Source: Desulfobacca_B sp046538075 (GTDB lineage: Bacteria > Desulfobacterota > Desulfobaccia > Desulfobaccales > Desulfobaccaceae). From it: a stretch of 64,000 bases of DNA. The stretch covers positions 23,291 to 87,290 of the forward strand of contig JBKHJN010000007.1 of NCBI GenBank assembly GCA_046538075.1, read 5' to 3'. A program made the position numbers and the translations under genes. Position 1 is the stretch's first letter; every line of letters starts with the position of its first letter. The notes below the pieces were generated by a model. The model made no database searches. It was not told the DNA's origin and saw only the letters and a list, made by a program, of their open reading frames with translations. Shown here in pieces: positions 9,704 to 18,186 of this stretch.

Positions 9704-10696
9704 TCAAGATTTCTTCAGCCAGCCCATCATAGCTCGCAGTTTCTTGCCGACCTCCTCGATGGGATGTTCGGCTTCCTGTTTCCTTAAGGCATTGAACTGC
9801 GGCCGCCGCGCCTGGTTTTCTAAAATCCATTCCCGGGCAAAGGAGCCATTCTGCACCTCTGATAGGATGCGGCGCATTTCCTGCCGGGTCTGTTCGGTAA
9901 TGATGCGCTTACCGCGGGTATAATCACCAAATTCCGCGGTGTCGGAGACCGAGTAGCGCATATAACTGATGCCGCCCTGGTAAAACAGGTCAACGATCAG
10001 CTTCAATTCATGCAAGCACTCAAAATAGGCAATCTCCGGTTGATAACCGGCCGCCACCAGGGTATCAAAACCGGCCTTGACCAACTCCGACACCCCCCCA
10101 CAAAGGACGGCCTGTTCCCCGAACAGATCGGTTTCGGTCTCCTCCTTGAAGGTAGTTTCAATTACCCCGGCCCGGGTGGCGCCGATGCCTTTGGCATAGG
10201 CCAGGGCGGTCCGCAGGGCCTGGCCGGATGCATCCTGATGAATGGCGACCAGGGAGGGCACCCCAGCCCCCTTTTCGTATTCGCTCCGCACCAGGTGCCC
10301 CGGGCCTTTGGGGGCGATCATTACCACATCGACCTGGGGATCAGGCAAGATCTGGCCGAAATGGATGTTGAAGCCGTGCGAAAACAATAGAGTTTTCCCC
10401 GGACCCATCTGCGGCCGCAGGTCTTGTTCATAAAGCTGGGCCTGAACATGGTCCTGGGTCAGAATCTGGACTACCTGGGCCTGCTGGGCGGCTGCGGCGG
10501 CGGCCACCGGTGCAAAGCCGTATTGCACCGCCAGGTCATAATTCGGGGTCCCAGGCATTTCGGAGACCAGCACCTCCAAACCGCTGTCCCGCAGGTTGAG
10601 GGCCTGGGCATGCCCCTGGGAGCCGAAGCCGATGATAGCTATTTTCTTGCCTTGGAGAACCTTCAGATCCGCATCTTGGTCATAATAGATCTTCAT
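9704..10696 (-). CDS. ilvC: Ketol-acid reductoisomerase (NADP+)
   Basis: Isomerises and reduces acetolactate or acetohydroxybutyrate in valine and isoleucine synthesis. The class I enzyme is 330 residues, beginning MKIYYDQDADLKVLQGKKIA. It has the nucleotide-binding GFGSQGHAQALNL and the acidic metal site ETDLFGEQAVLCGG. The start at 10696 is chosen because family similarity begins there and GAAAGGA precedes it by 6-7 bases; the open frame extends 49 codons further upstream without similarity. It follows ilvN after 85 bases. Confidence 0.97.
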   Translation of the reverse strand: MKIYYDQDADLKVLQGKKIAIIGFGSQGHAQALNLRDSGLEVLVSEMPGTPNYDLAVQYGFAPVAAAAAAQQAQVVQILTQDHVQAQLYEQDLRPQMGPGKTLLFSHGFNIHFGQILPDPQVDVVMIAPKGPGHLVRSEYEKGAGVPSLVAIHQDASGQALRTALAYAKGIGATRAGVIETTFKEETETDLFGEQAVLCGGVSELVKAGFDTLVAAGYQPEIAYFECLHELKLIVDLFYQGGISYMRYSVSDTAEFGDYTRGKRIITEQTRQEMRRILSEVQNGSFAREWILENQARRPQFNALRKQEAEHPIEEVGKKLRAMMGWLKKS

Positions 10697-10781
10697 TATC
10701 AATCCTTTCCAGTCCAGAATTACTGCGCCGTCGAACGCCTCTGGGACCACCAGAGCCCAATACTGACGGGGTAGCGGTTGC

Positions 10782-11264
10782 TCAGCGTTTTTTGCTGCGC
10801 TGGATCGCCAGAGTTCCGGTCCGGACCACCTCTTGGATGCCAATGGTCTTTAAAAGATCCAGTACTGCTCCGATCTTTTCATTATTGCCGGTAATTTCCA
10901 GAGTGAAGGAGTTGGGACTGACATCCACCACCCGGCATCTAAAGATGTCGGCAATCCGCAATACTTCCGCCCGGGACCGGTCCTCGGCTTTGACTTTAAC
11001 CAGGGCCATTTCCCGTTCCACATGCTCGGCTCTGGTCAGGTCCACCACCCGAATAACGTTGATCAATTTCCGGAGCTGTTTGATAATCTGCTCGATGATC
11101 TGTTCATTGCCGCTAGTCACCAAGGTAATCCGCGAGACGTCTGGTTCAATGGTTTCAGCCACACACAGACTTTCGATATTGAAGCCCCGGCCGCTGAACA
11201 GGCCGGTGACCCGCGAGAGCACTCCAGGTTCGTTATCCACCCACACCGAGATCGTATGCCGCAT
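10782..11264 (-). CDS. ilvN: Acetolactate synthase small (regulatory) subunit
   Basis: Regulatory subunit of acetohydroxyacid synthase, binding valine for feedback control. The 160-residue protein has an N-terminal ACT domain (HTISVWVDNEPGVLSRVTGL, then GFNIESLCV) and the usual C-terminal domain containing EVLRIADIFRCRVVDVS. Length is typical for IlvH/IlvN. It lies 12 bases after the ilvB stop, so the two subunits are made from one transcript. Confidence 0.96.
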   Translation of the reverse strand: MRHTISVWVDNEPGVLSRVTGLFSGRGFNIESLCVAETIEPDVSRITLVTSGNEQIIEQIIKQLRKLINVIRVVDLTRAEHVEREMALVKVKAEDRSRAEVLRIADIFRCRVVDVSPNSFTLEITGNNEKIGAVLDLLKTIGIQEVVRTGTLAIQRSKKR

Positions 11265-11276
11265 GATTCGCTCCTC

Positions 11277-12968
11277 TTAAACCAGTATCATTTTGTGCGT
11301 TGGTGCCCCGGCAGGGACCATGGGAGTGACACACTCTTCGGGGGCTACCCGGAAATCAATCAGCACCGGCTTACGGGTATTGATCGCCTCCAGGATCACC
11401 GGCTCCACTTCCTCCGGTCTTTCCGCCCGCAAACCCAGGCCGCCATAAGCCTCGGCCAATTTGACAAAATCAGGAGCAATCTGCAAGGATGTCTGACTGT
11501 AAACTCCCTTATAGAAAAGCTGTTGCCATTGGCGGACCATGCCTAAATATTGATTATTGAGGATAGCCACTTTCACCGGCAGGTCATATTCCACGGCGGT
11601 GGCCATTTCCTGGATGTTCATCTGGATGCTGCCATCTCCGGCAATGTCGATGACCAGATCATTGGGGCAGGCCACCTGGGCCCCTAGCGCGGCGGGAAAA
11701 CCGTAACCCATGCAACCCAGGCCACCAGAGCTCATCCACCGGTTGGGGTGCTTCATGGGATAAAACTGGGCGGCCCACATCTGATTCTGTCCCACTTCAG
11801 TGGTGATAATCGCCTCGCCTCTGGTCAATTCATAGAGCTTTTGCACCACAAACTGAGGCTTGAGTTCGCCGCTGTTGCGGTCATAACTCAGGGGGTGGTC
11901 CCGTTTCCAGGCCGCGACCTGATCTAACCAGAGCTGATGCGCCTCGGTCCAGTCTCGGGGTTCCAATTCGGCGATCATTTGGTTAAGCTGGGTCAATGCA
12001 TCTTTGCAGTCGCCGACGATGGGAATGTCCACTACCACGTTTTTACTGATGGAAGTAGGGTCAATATCAATATGAATGATCTTCGCTTCCGGGGCAAATT
12101 CTTCAATTTTACCCGTAACCCGGTCATCAAATCGGGCCCCGATGGCAATCAGCACATCACAGTGGTGAATGGCCATATTGGCATAATAAGTGCCATGCAT
12201 GCCCAGCATCCCCAGCCACAGGTCATGCGGGGCAGGAAATCCGCCCAATCCCATCAAGGTGTTGGTCACCGGGATGCGCAAGGTTTCTGCCAATCGGGTC
12301 AATTCCTCCGCGGCCCCGGAAGAAATCACCCCACCCCCCGCATAGATTACCGGCCGCTGGGCCTTGAGGATAAGATCTAAAGCCCGCTTGACCTGCCGCG
12401 GATTAGCATGGTAAGTCGGATTATAACTCTTGATCTTGACAGCCTCGGGAAACTTGGGGGTAGCCCGGCCGGCCAAGACATCCTTGGGCAGGTCGACCAG
12501 CACCGGCCCGGGGCGGCCAGAACGGGCGATATGAAAAGCTTCGTGTACCACCCGGGCCATGTCGTTTACCGATTTGATTAGATAGTTATGCTTGGTACAG
12601 GGACGGGTAATACCTACAATATCTACTTCCTGGAAGGCGTCATTGCCGATCAGGGCAGTCGGCACCTGGCCGGTGAAGATTACCACCGGAATCGAGTCCA
12701 TATAAGCAGAGGCGATGCCGGATACAGTGTTGGTGGCGCCCGGACCAGAGGTCACTAAACAGACCCCGACCTTGGCCGCGGCCCGCGCATAACCATCGGC
12801 AGCATGGATGGCCCCTTGTTCATGGCGGACCAGATAATGCTTGATGGTGGGACAGCGACTCAATTCGTCATAGAGGTCGATTACTGCTCCTCCCGGGAAG
12901 CCAAAGACATGCTTAACTCCCTCTCGTTCTAAAGCTTTGAGGAGAATCTGAGCGCCTGTCATAGTCAT
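11277..12968 (-). CDS. ilvB: Acetolactate synthase large (catalytic) subunit
   Basis: Thiamine diphosphate enzyme that condenses two pyruvates, or pyruvate with 2-oxobutyrate, at the head of valine, leucine and isoleucine synthesis. The 563 residues include the N-terminal PYR domain (GVKHVFGFPGGAVIDLYDEL with the following catalytic Glu), a central FAD-binding domain, and the ThDP/Mg motif that begins GDGSIQMNIQEM and ends ILNN. Its start overlaps the stop of the DUF465 gene by 4 bases (ATGA). Confidence 0.97.
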   Translation of the reverse strand: MTMTGAQILLKALEREGVKHVFGFPGGAVIDLYDELSRCPTIKHYLVRHEQGAIHAADGYARAAAKVGVCLVTSGPGATNTVSGIASAYMDSIPVVIFTGQVPTALIGNDAFQEVDIVGITRPCTKHNYLIKSVNDMARVVHEAFHIARSGRPGPVLVDLPKDVLAGRATPKFPEAVKIKSYNPTYHANPRQVKRALDLILKAQRPVIYAGGGVISSGAAEELTRLAETLRIPVTNTLMGLGGFPAPHDLWLGMLGMHGTYYANMAIHHCDVLIAIGARFDDRVTGKIEEFAPEAKIIHIDIDPTSISKNVVVDIPIVGDCKDALTQLNQMIAELEPRDWTEAHQLWLDQVAAWKRDHPLSYDRNSGELKPQFVVQKLYELTRGEAIITTEVGQNQMWAAQFYPMKHPNRWMSSGGLGCMGYGFPAALGAQVACPNDLVIDIAGDGSIQMNIQEMATAVEYDLPVKVAILNNQYLGMVRQWQQLFYKGVYSQTSLQIAPDFVKLAEAYGGLGLRAERPEEVEPVILEAINTRKPVLIDFRVAPEECVTPMVPAGAPTHKMILV

Positions 12969-13201
12969 GATGTTCTTTCCTTTGCTCTATATTTTGCCAG
13001 GAGTTGCTCGATGCGGTCCCGGCCAGCCAATTTGAGTTTTTGAATCCTTTTACGGTTGATGCTTTCCTCGGGGGTCAGATAAAACCGTCGGTTAAGGTCT
13101 TCTAATTGCCGTTCAAATTCCCGGTGTTCCCAGACCAGATGTTTTAATTCGGGATCTTGATCAATCCATCGAGCAATTAGCTCTTCATCCCTTTTTTCCA
13201 T
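12965..13201 (-). CDS. YdcH/DUF465 family small coiled-coil protein
   Basis: A 78-residue, highly charged helical protein. The pattern DPELKHLVWEHREFERQLEDL and a later KRIQKLKLAGRDRIEQLL matches the DUF465 (YdcH) family, whose members have a helical hairpin and no settled function. It is the first gene of the ilv-psd-leu transcript and overlaps the ilvB start by 4 bases, so it may simply set up ilvB translation. A promoter lies 47 bases upstream. Confidence 0.8.
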   Translation of the reverse strand: MEKRDEELIARWIDQDPELKHLVWEHREFERQLEDLNRRFYLTPEESINRKRIQKLKLAGRDRIEQLLAKYRAKERTS

Positions 13202-13247
13202 AAATCTCCCTCTGCACGCATCTATCCTAAATCTATCAGATTATGAA

Positions 13248-13276
13248 ATGCTATTTTATTTTCCCAAGTTTGTCAA
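13248..13276 (-). promoter_or_regulatory. Promoter of the ilv-psd-leu operon
   Basis: On the minus strand a consensus TTGACA (13271-13276) is followed after 17 bases by TAGCAT (13248-13253). The first start codon (13201) lies 47 bases further on, so the leader is about 40 bases, with no room for a long attenuator or T-box. Confidence 0.65.
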
Positions 13277-13320
13277 CCGGTGGGTTTAGGTCCCTAAAAT
13301 TTTCAGGCCCCAGCGGTTGA

Positions 13321-14640
13321 TCAAGCCCCGGCCAGGGACAAATCCTCAAGGCGGACCCCCGCCGGACCATAATAAGTTTCCCGCTGGACCCATTCTTGGG
13401 ATAAGGTAGCCTGACGAAAGGCCTCGTCCAGCCGGCCGCTAACCGAGCCCCCTTTAATCGGAGTTGCCCGGCCATGGTCAATGACATAGCCGGTGCGGAT
13501 TTCTCCGGAGACGGCTCCGGTGACGGGGTTGGGTTCAAAGGTGGAGAACCTTAATAAATGCAAAATCTTATCTGACCCAAGCATAGCGGCCAGAGGGGTA
13601 GTGCCAGGCTTTACCCTGAGGTTGGCCAGATTGCCGGTGGGGGTAAGCTTCAGATAATCGGCATAGCGTTTATCAGCCAGCACCTGTCGAAAGACATTGT
13701 TTTCTATAAAAGTCAGCGGTTGGAGGGCCAGCCCTTGGGTATCAAAGGGACGGCTGGCCAGGCCGCCGGGGAGCCAGGGGTCGCTGCTTAGGGTCAGCTG
13801 ATCGCTCTGCGGTTCGGCGATAACCGGTTCGCCCGGTTTAAGGCGGGACCAACCCTGAAAATGGGCTGCCCCCCCGGCTTGGGCGCTAAAATAGTTAAAC
13901 AGCGTATCCAGGGCCTCTTCTCCGAACACCACCGGATAGCGCCCGCTTGGAGGCAAAGCGGCCTGTAAGCTTTCCCGGGCATATTTCCCGTAGCGGCCAG
14001 CCATGTCGATCAGGTTCAGATCCGAATAAAATCGGGCCCGACGATAGCCCAGGCTTTCGGCTTCCTCGGCTCCTGCCTGGGCCAGTAAGGCAAATTGAAC
14101 AAAAAGCTCGGTTTCCTGATATTCCCCTTTGAGGCCCAGGTGGTTAATCAGGCTGATCTGGCGGCACTCGGCAAACACCTCCGCCGAAGCCAGGCTGATG
14201 TGGTCTTGAGCCGCCTGGGCCTGATTCAGGTCGGCCCGCACCTGCCACAGCACCTCCCGGGGCTGGTGGAACCAGGTCTCATCTACCATTTTCAGGTCCT
14301 GATACTGTTGCTCCGGGCCGGGAAGGGTAAAGGGCGGGTTGGCCACCCACTGCGCCCGGGCCTGGGCCTGGGCCAGATCGGCACTCAGATCATCGCCCGG
14401 ACAGGCGACCCAGCCGGATTCCCCTAAAACCGGCTGCCCGTCCTTTTCCCGGGCTAAATAAATCTGCACGTGTACGGTGTCGGTTTCCACCCGGCGCAGG
14501 GACTCGACCTCGTCAAAAATCAGATAAAGCTGGTCGCTGTTCTGTCTGACCCGCCGCAATTCCCAGCCATAAAGGTTAGCCTCCTGCAGCAGGCCGGTCA
14601 AATTATCGATCAGCTCCGAGTTTTCCGGGCACGGTTCCAT
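13321..14640 (-). CDS. TldD/PmbA family protein
   Basis: The 439-residue protein has the C-terminal architecture of TldD/PmbA proteins: SSDPWLPGGLASRPFDTQG, LQPLTFIENNVFRQ, LTPTGNLANLRVKPG and GEIRTGYVIDHGRATPIKGG. It has no HExxxH motif, so like PmbA (TldE) it should be the non-catalytic partner; no TldD partner is in the window. TldD/E pairs act as metalloproteases on small peptides such as microcin B17 and CcdA. The start at 14640 is chosen because AGGAGAACAAG directly precedes it. It is the last gene of the kinase-formyltransferase-HAD operon, 40 bases after the HAD gene. Confidence 0.85.
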   Translation of the reverse strand: MEPCPENSELIDNLTGLLQEANLYGWELRRVRQNSDQLYLIFDEVESLRRVETDTVHVQIYLAREKDGQPVLGESGWVACPGDDLSADLAQAQARAQWVANPPFTLPGPEQQYQDLKMVDETWFHQPREVLWQVRADLNQAQAAQDHISLASAEVFAECRQISLINHLGLKGEYQETELFVQFALLAQAGAEEAESLGYRRARFYSDLNLIDMAGRYGKYARESLQAALPPSGRYPVVFGEEALDTLFNYFSAQAGGAAHFQGWSRLKPGEPVIAEPQSDQLTLSSDPWLPGGLASRPFDTQGLALQPLTFIENNVFRQVLADKRYADYLKLTPTGNLANLRVKPGTTPLAAMLGSDKILHLLRFSTFEPNPVTGAVSGEIRTGYVIDHGRATPIKGGSVSGRLDEAFRQATLSQEWVQRETYYGPAGVRLEDLSLAGA

Positions 14641-14680
14641 CTTGTTCTCCTGGTTGCTCCTGGGAAGGTTGGAAATCACC

Positions 14681-15775
14681 TCAACTCAGGGCGGCAATGG
14701 CCGCGCCCCGCAGGCGGGCCCGCATGGCCACACTTTGGGAGAGGAGCTGCTCCGGCGGGTTCTTCTCGGCCACATAAATAGCTGTTTGCCGCCCTTTAAG
14801 ACCATCTGCGATGGCCGTAGTCCATTCCGAGGGAAGTCCCAGTTTGGTCAGATCCGCCGGCAGCCCTTGCCGGGCCATTTCCACCACTGCGGCCTCGCCC
14901 TGTAGCCTACATAAAGCAGTGATCAGGGCTACCGGCCAGGCCGTGTCAGCGATGATAATGATTTCCGCATTGCTGACGGCATAACGGTTGCCATTGAAGG
15001 AAACCGCCAGGCCGCCCCCGGCCCGGACGGCCTGGAAGGCCTGGACGTCGGTAATGCTGTCCCCGATGTAGATGGCGGCTGCCATCGGCAGTCCGGTCTG
15101 AGTCAGACTTGCTGCCAAAGCTCGGGCTTTCTCGCTTCCCCCGATCGGATTGACTTCCTGATAGATAGCGCCGATTGCCATCTGAGGGATAAGCTCCCAG
15201 AAAATTTGATCCAAACGGGCGATGGTCATCCGGGTCGGTCCCTCCAGGAGATCATGGTCCTGAACTCCGGTGGGCAGCCGGATTTCCGGCAACGCGGCAA
15301 TCTCACCGGTTAATTGCTGCAGATAGCCGGCTTCCCGAGTCGAGAGGGAATAGCGGTCCAGATCCAGTGGGGTGGCAAAAATATGGGCCTGGTCAAATCC
15401 AAGCTGGAGTCCCACCGCCAGTGCAAACTGGCGGTAACTGGTGCTGATTTCAAAAATCGGCAACTCCAGGTGGTGCAGGAAGCGATAAGCCTCCTCGGCT
15501 CCCGGCACCAGTACCATGGTTTTTAAAGAATAATCCAAAATCTGTTGGTTGGTTAAACCATAGGCCTTAAGGAAGGGCAGAATCAGTTTCAGGGTGTTGC
15601 CCGCCTTATAGCCCGGCTTTTTGATGACATCGGCCAGATAATCATCATAGCGGCTGATCTGGGTGAAGAACCGGTCTCCGTGCGGGGGCATGAAATCCCG
15701 GCACAATTCAAAGGCATTGTCATTGAGACAGAGGGGTCCTTCGCAATCAGTGTTTAACTGGATGGCATGCATCAT
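14681..15775 (-). CDS. HAD-superfamily phosphatase, EhaR-like
   Basis: The 364-residue protein starts with a HAD-type motif I, NTDCEGPLCLNDNAFELC, with nucleophile candidate Asp10. That DCEGP..NDNAFE signature is one I associate with EhaR, a HAD protein encoded with the Eha hydrogenase of methanogens. A later IYIGDSITDVQAFQAV (about residues 240-255) supplies the acidic motif IV. The middle part (residues 60-200) would be the cap domain. The substrate is unknown. The start overlaps the stop of the formyltransferase gene by 4 bases (ATGATG), indicating tight coupling. Alternative view: a phosphoserine-phosphatase-like enzyme of other specificity. No hydrogenase gene is present nearby. Confidence 0.75.
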   Translation of the reverse strand: MMHAIQLNTDCEGPLCLNDNAFELCRDFMPPHGDRFFTQISRYDDYLADVIKKPGYKAGNTLKLILPFLKAYGLTNQQILDYSLKTMVLVPGAEEAYRFLHHLELPIFEISTSYRQFALAVGLQLGFDQAHIFATPLDLDRYSLSTREAGYLQQLTGEIAALPEIRLPTGVQDHDLLEGPTRMTIARLDQIFWELIPQMAIGAIYQEVNPIGGSEKARALAASLTQTGLPMAAAIYIGDSITDVQAFQAVRAGGGLAVSFNGNRYAVSNAEIIIIADTAWPVALITALCRLQGEAAVVEMARQGLPADLTKLGLPSEWTTAIADGLKGRQTAIYVAEKNPPEQLLSQSVAMRARLRGAAIAALS

Positions 15776-16599
15776 TGGTATAAACGGCCGGCCAGGTAGA
15801 CCTCCACCTGATCAGTAATACAGATGCCTTGTGGCCTTAACTTCCCCTGGGCCAGGACTCCCTGCGGAGTCAGCACCAGCCGACCCTCGGCCAGATTCTT
15901 CAAAGTCAATAGGATCAGCGGGAATTCCCGCTTCAGTTCTTCGGCCCGGAGCCGGGCAAATAGCGGCTCCGCCTCTCCCTCCCGGTGAACAATTTCTTTC
16001 AGACTTTGCAGTTGCCGTTTTTTACGAAACTGCTGCCACAAAGGAGCAAATTCCGGGCCGGTAAGGTCAAAATGACAATAAGTGACCGGCGGCCCGCGAT
16101 CCAATTCCGGAGTGGCCAAATGCATCATAGCCCCGGCTTCCCGAGCCTCATGGGCGATAAGCTCCCACATCACCTGCTGCCAGGTGCCGGTGGGACCGCC
16201 GGGAACGGCGGGGTGCAGATTGAGGCATAAAAAGGTCGAACATAATTTAGGGCTTAGGACCAGCATGTAGCCGGCCAGGACCACTATCTGAGCCTGGTAG
16301 CCCTGCACCCGCTCGATGACCGCCTGGTCAAAGGCAGCGCGGCCTTTGTTGACCTCCGGGGCCCGGGTGCGGATTTTTTCTCGCAGACTCCGGGAGGAAT
16401 AGGTGACCAGCGGCAGGTGCCGCGCCGCGACCGCGGCCTGAAACCGATCGGAAGCCGGGGTTTCCCCGGGTTCCCGGTCACAAAAGACATAAGCGATCTG
16501 CCCGGGAATGAATCCGGAGGCTATCCGGTCATGGGCGGCTGCCAATAAATCAATGGCGACCTGATCCCGGCCACTGGAAAACCAGCCAAAGGACAACAT
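15772..16599 (-). CDS. PurN-like formyltransferase of unknown substrate
   Basis: A 275-residue protein with the formyltransferase fold. The catalytic triad of 10-formyl-tetrahydrofolate transferases can be placed: N127 and H129 in CLNLHPA and D167 in ELDRGPPVTY. However, the loop after NLHPA reads VPGGPTGTWQQVMWELI instead of the usual glycinamide ribonucleotide formyltransferase loop, and there is an extra C-terminal domain of about 80 residues. The substrate is therefore probably not glycinamide ribonucleotide. The start at 16599 forms a TAATG overlap with the upstream kinase, so the longer upstream frame is not used. Confidence 0.75.
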   Translation of the reverse strand: MLSFGWFSSGRDQVAIDLLAAAHDRIASGFIPGQIAYVFCDREPGETPASDRFQAAVAARHLPLVTYSSRSLREKIRTRAPEVNKGRAAFDQAVIERVQGYQAQIVVLAGYMLVLSPKLCSTFLCLNLHPAVPGGPTGTWQQVMWELIAHEAREAGAMMHLATPELDRGPPVTYCHFDLTGPEFAPLWQQFRKKRQLQSLKEIVHREGEAEPLFARLRAEELKREFPLILLTLKNLAEGRLVLTPQGVLAQGKLRPQGICITDQVEVYLAGRLYQ

Positions 16600-17567
16600 T
16601 ATTTTCTCAGGGCTGCTAATTGCTGATGCAGGAAGGCCGAGCCGGAATAGCTGGCCCGTCCGGGGCCGGCCAGACTGGCCGCCGCCGCTCGGTTGGCCAG
16701 GCTCAGGGCGGCCTTGGGTTCCAGACCGGCCAACCGACCTGCCAGCCAACCGGCGGCAAAAACATCCCCTGCTCCCAAGGTATCTACTACAGTGGCCGTG
16801 CTTTCAGCCGGGGCTTCGATGATCCCCGTCGGAGAGATCAGCCGCGCCCCCCGGGGCCCCAATTTAATGATCACGGTCTTTGGGGCCCAGTCCGGCCAGC
16901 TAAACGGGTCGCCGCCAATCTGGCGCCATTCCGGTTCGGTGACCAGCAGCGTCTCGGTCCTGGCCAAGAGCGGCGCCAGCGCCAACCGTCCCCGCCGGGT
17001 GTAAAGCTCGCCTGGGTCTAAACTGGTATGGGGGCCGTCCTTCAGACGGTTGGCCAAGTCAATCTGCACTTTTAAGGGCTGTTCGCCCACAAAGGAAGTT
17101 AAGTGCAGAAACTGACTCTTTTTAATTAAGCTTAGCGGCAGATCAGCCGGTTGCAAAAGATCGTTAGTATTGGGAGCGACCAGGATAGTCCGTTCTCCGC
17201 TTTGGTCTACCAGGATATAAGCCCGGCCGCTGGTTCCCTGGCGTATTACCTGGCAATCTACTCCGGCCAGGCTGTCGAACAGGAAATCCCCGTCGTCATC
17301 TTCTCCTATCCGGCCTGCCAGGGCTACGGGCAGGCCCCAGCGGGCCAGGGCGCAGGCTGTATTGGCCGCTTGCCCGCCGCCGCTGCGTCCGGTGATCAAG
17401 GCTTCCTTGGCCAACCAGGCCTGCAATTCGTCTTCCTGAATTGGGGTCAGGGCATATTCTCCACCGGCTTGCAGTTCCGGGACTACTTGCGTAAAGGGCT
17501 GCAGGTTCTCGACCCGATAAAGCCGATCGACATTTATGGCCCCCAGACAGACCACCGCGGCCTTCAT
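16599..17567 (-). CDS. PfkB-family sugar/nucleoside kinase
   Basis: Ribokinase-fold kinase of 322 residues. Seen: N-terminal VVCLGAINVDRLY, the substrate-binding GRSGGGQAANTACALARWG, and the catalytic DTLGAGD (Asp268 as base) followed by the anion hole FAAGWLAG. The substrate (ribose, adenosine, fructose 6-phosphate or other) cannot be told from the motifs. It is the first gene of a four-gene operon with overlaps TAATG and ATGA between the first three. No ribosome site precedes the ATG, and the -10 box ends only 6 bases upstream, so the mRNA is probably leaderless. Confidence 0.85.
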   Translation of the reverse strand: MKAAVVCLGAINVDRLYRVENLQPFTQVVPELQAGGEYALTPIQEDELQAWLAKEALITGRSGGGQAANTACALARWGLPVALAGRIGEDDDGDFLFDSLAGVDCQVIRQGTSGRAYILVDQSGERTILVAPNTNDLLQPADLPLSLIKKSQFLHLTSFVGEQPLKVQIDLANRLKDGPHTSLDPGELYTRRGRLALAPLLARTETLLVTEPEWRQIGGDPFSWPDWAPKTVIIKLGPRGARLISPTGIIEAPAESTATVVDTLGAGDVFAAGWLAGRLAGLEPKAALSLANRAAAASLAGPGRASYSGSAFLHQQLAALRK

Positions 17568-17573
17568 ATTGGT

Positions 17574-17602
17574 AGCCTAACAAGAATCGCCCCCGGGGTC
17601 AA
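17574..17602 (-). promoter_or_regulatory. Promoter of the kinase operon, giving a leaderless mRNA
   Basis: On the minus strand TTGACC (17597-17602), a 17-base spacer, and TAGGCT (17574-17579). The expected transcription start, about 7 bases after the -10, falls on or next to the ATG at 17567. No Shine-Dalgarno sequence is present, which agrees with leaderless translation. Confidence 0.55.
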
Positions 17603-17613
17603 TTGATTTTCCG

Positions 17614-17638
17614 TGTCTTGCAAGGCAGCGGCAAGACA
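17614..17638. repeat. Inverted repeat just upstream of the kinase promoter
   Basis: TGTCTTGC (17614-17621) and GCAAGACA (17631-17638) are perfect 8-base arms separated by 9 bases, directly upstream of the -35 box at 17602. It could be an operator or activator site. It is not a terminator for either direction, because no T-run follows it. Confidence 0.5.
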
Positions 17639-18186
17639 TAAAAAAGCTGCCAGGCGCCGCCCTAATTAGCTGGGGTTGCTGGTCTGATCAGACCGCCAGC
17701 GGCGATCGCCCCCCGGTTAGCAAGGCATGAGTATATATCTATTGTAAGAGGAAAAAGGCAAAACCGCCATAAAGCACCCATGATGGTATTTTTAAGGTTG
17801 AATCTCTCGTTTTGAGAGAAAAGCCATAATCTGGGATTATTCATTGTCAAAATGAGAGGAAACTTGTTGATTTGGTTCAAACCTGGCAACCCTTTATTCC
17901 GCCGGAGCAGGCAGGATCGTCTATAAGATATTGGTTTTAAACGAATATATGTACTACTTAGCAAAAGCTTCTGCCTGCCAAGCGATCTTTTGGCTTTTTG
18001 ACCTTAGTTATCAAACCAGTAGTATGGCAATTACCAGGGCGGGATAGAACATTACCATTGGTTAATTAATTACCAGAAAGTAAAAATATGCAATTTAGCT
18101 CTGAAAAAGACTTGAAAAATCGCCTTATCTCTGCTAATGGTATAAACTTAATCAGATAGGGGAGTTAACTATAAAGGAGAATCATT
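17639..18186. other. Gene-free stretch between kinase operon and zinc-ribbon gene
   Basis: No convincing gene. It holds a perfect 14-base palindrome GGTCTGATCAGACC (17682-17695) and becomes AT-rich towards 18186. A weak promoter for the downstream gene may be TTGAAA (18112-18117), 17 bases, TAATGG (18135-18140). No tRNA or known riboswitch fold was recognised. Confidence 0.5.
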
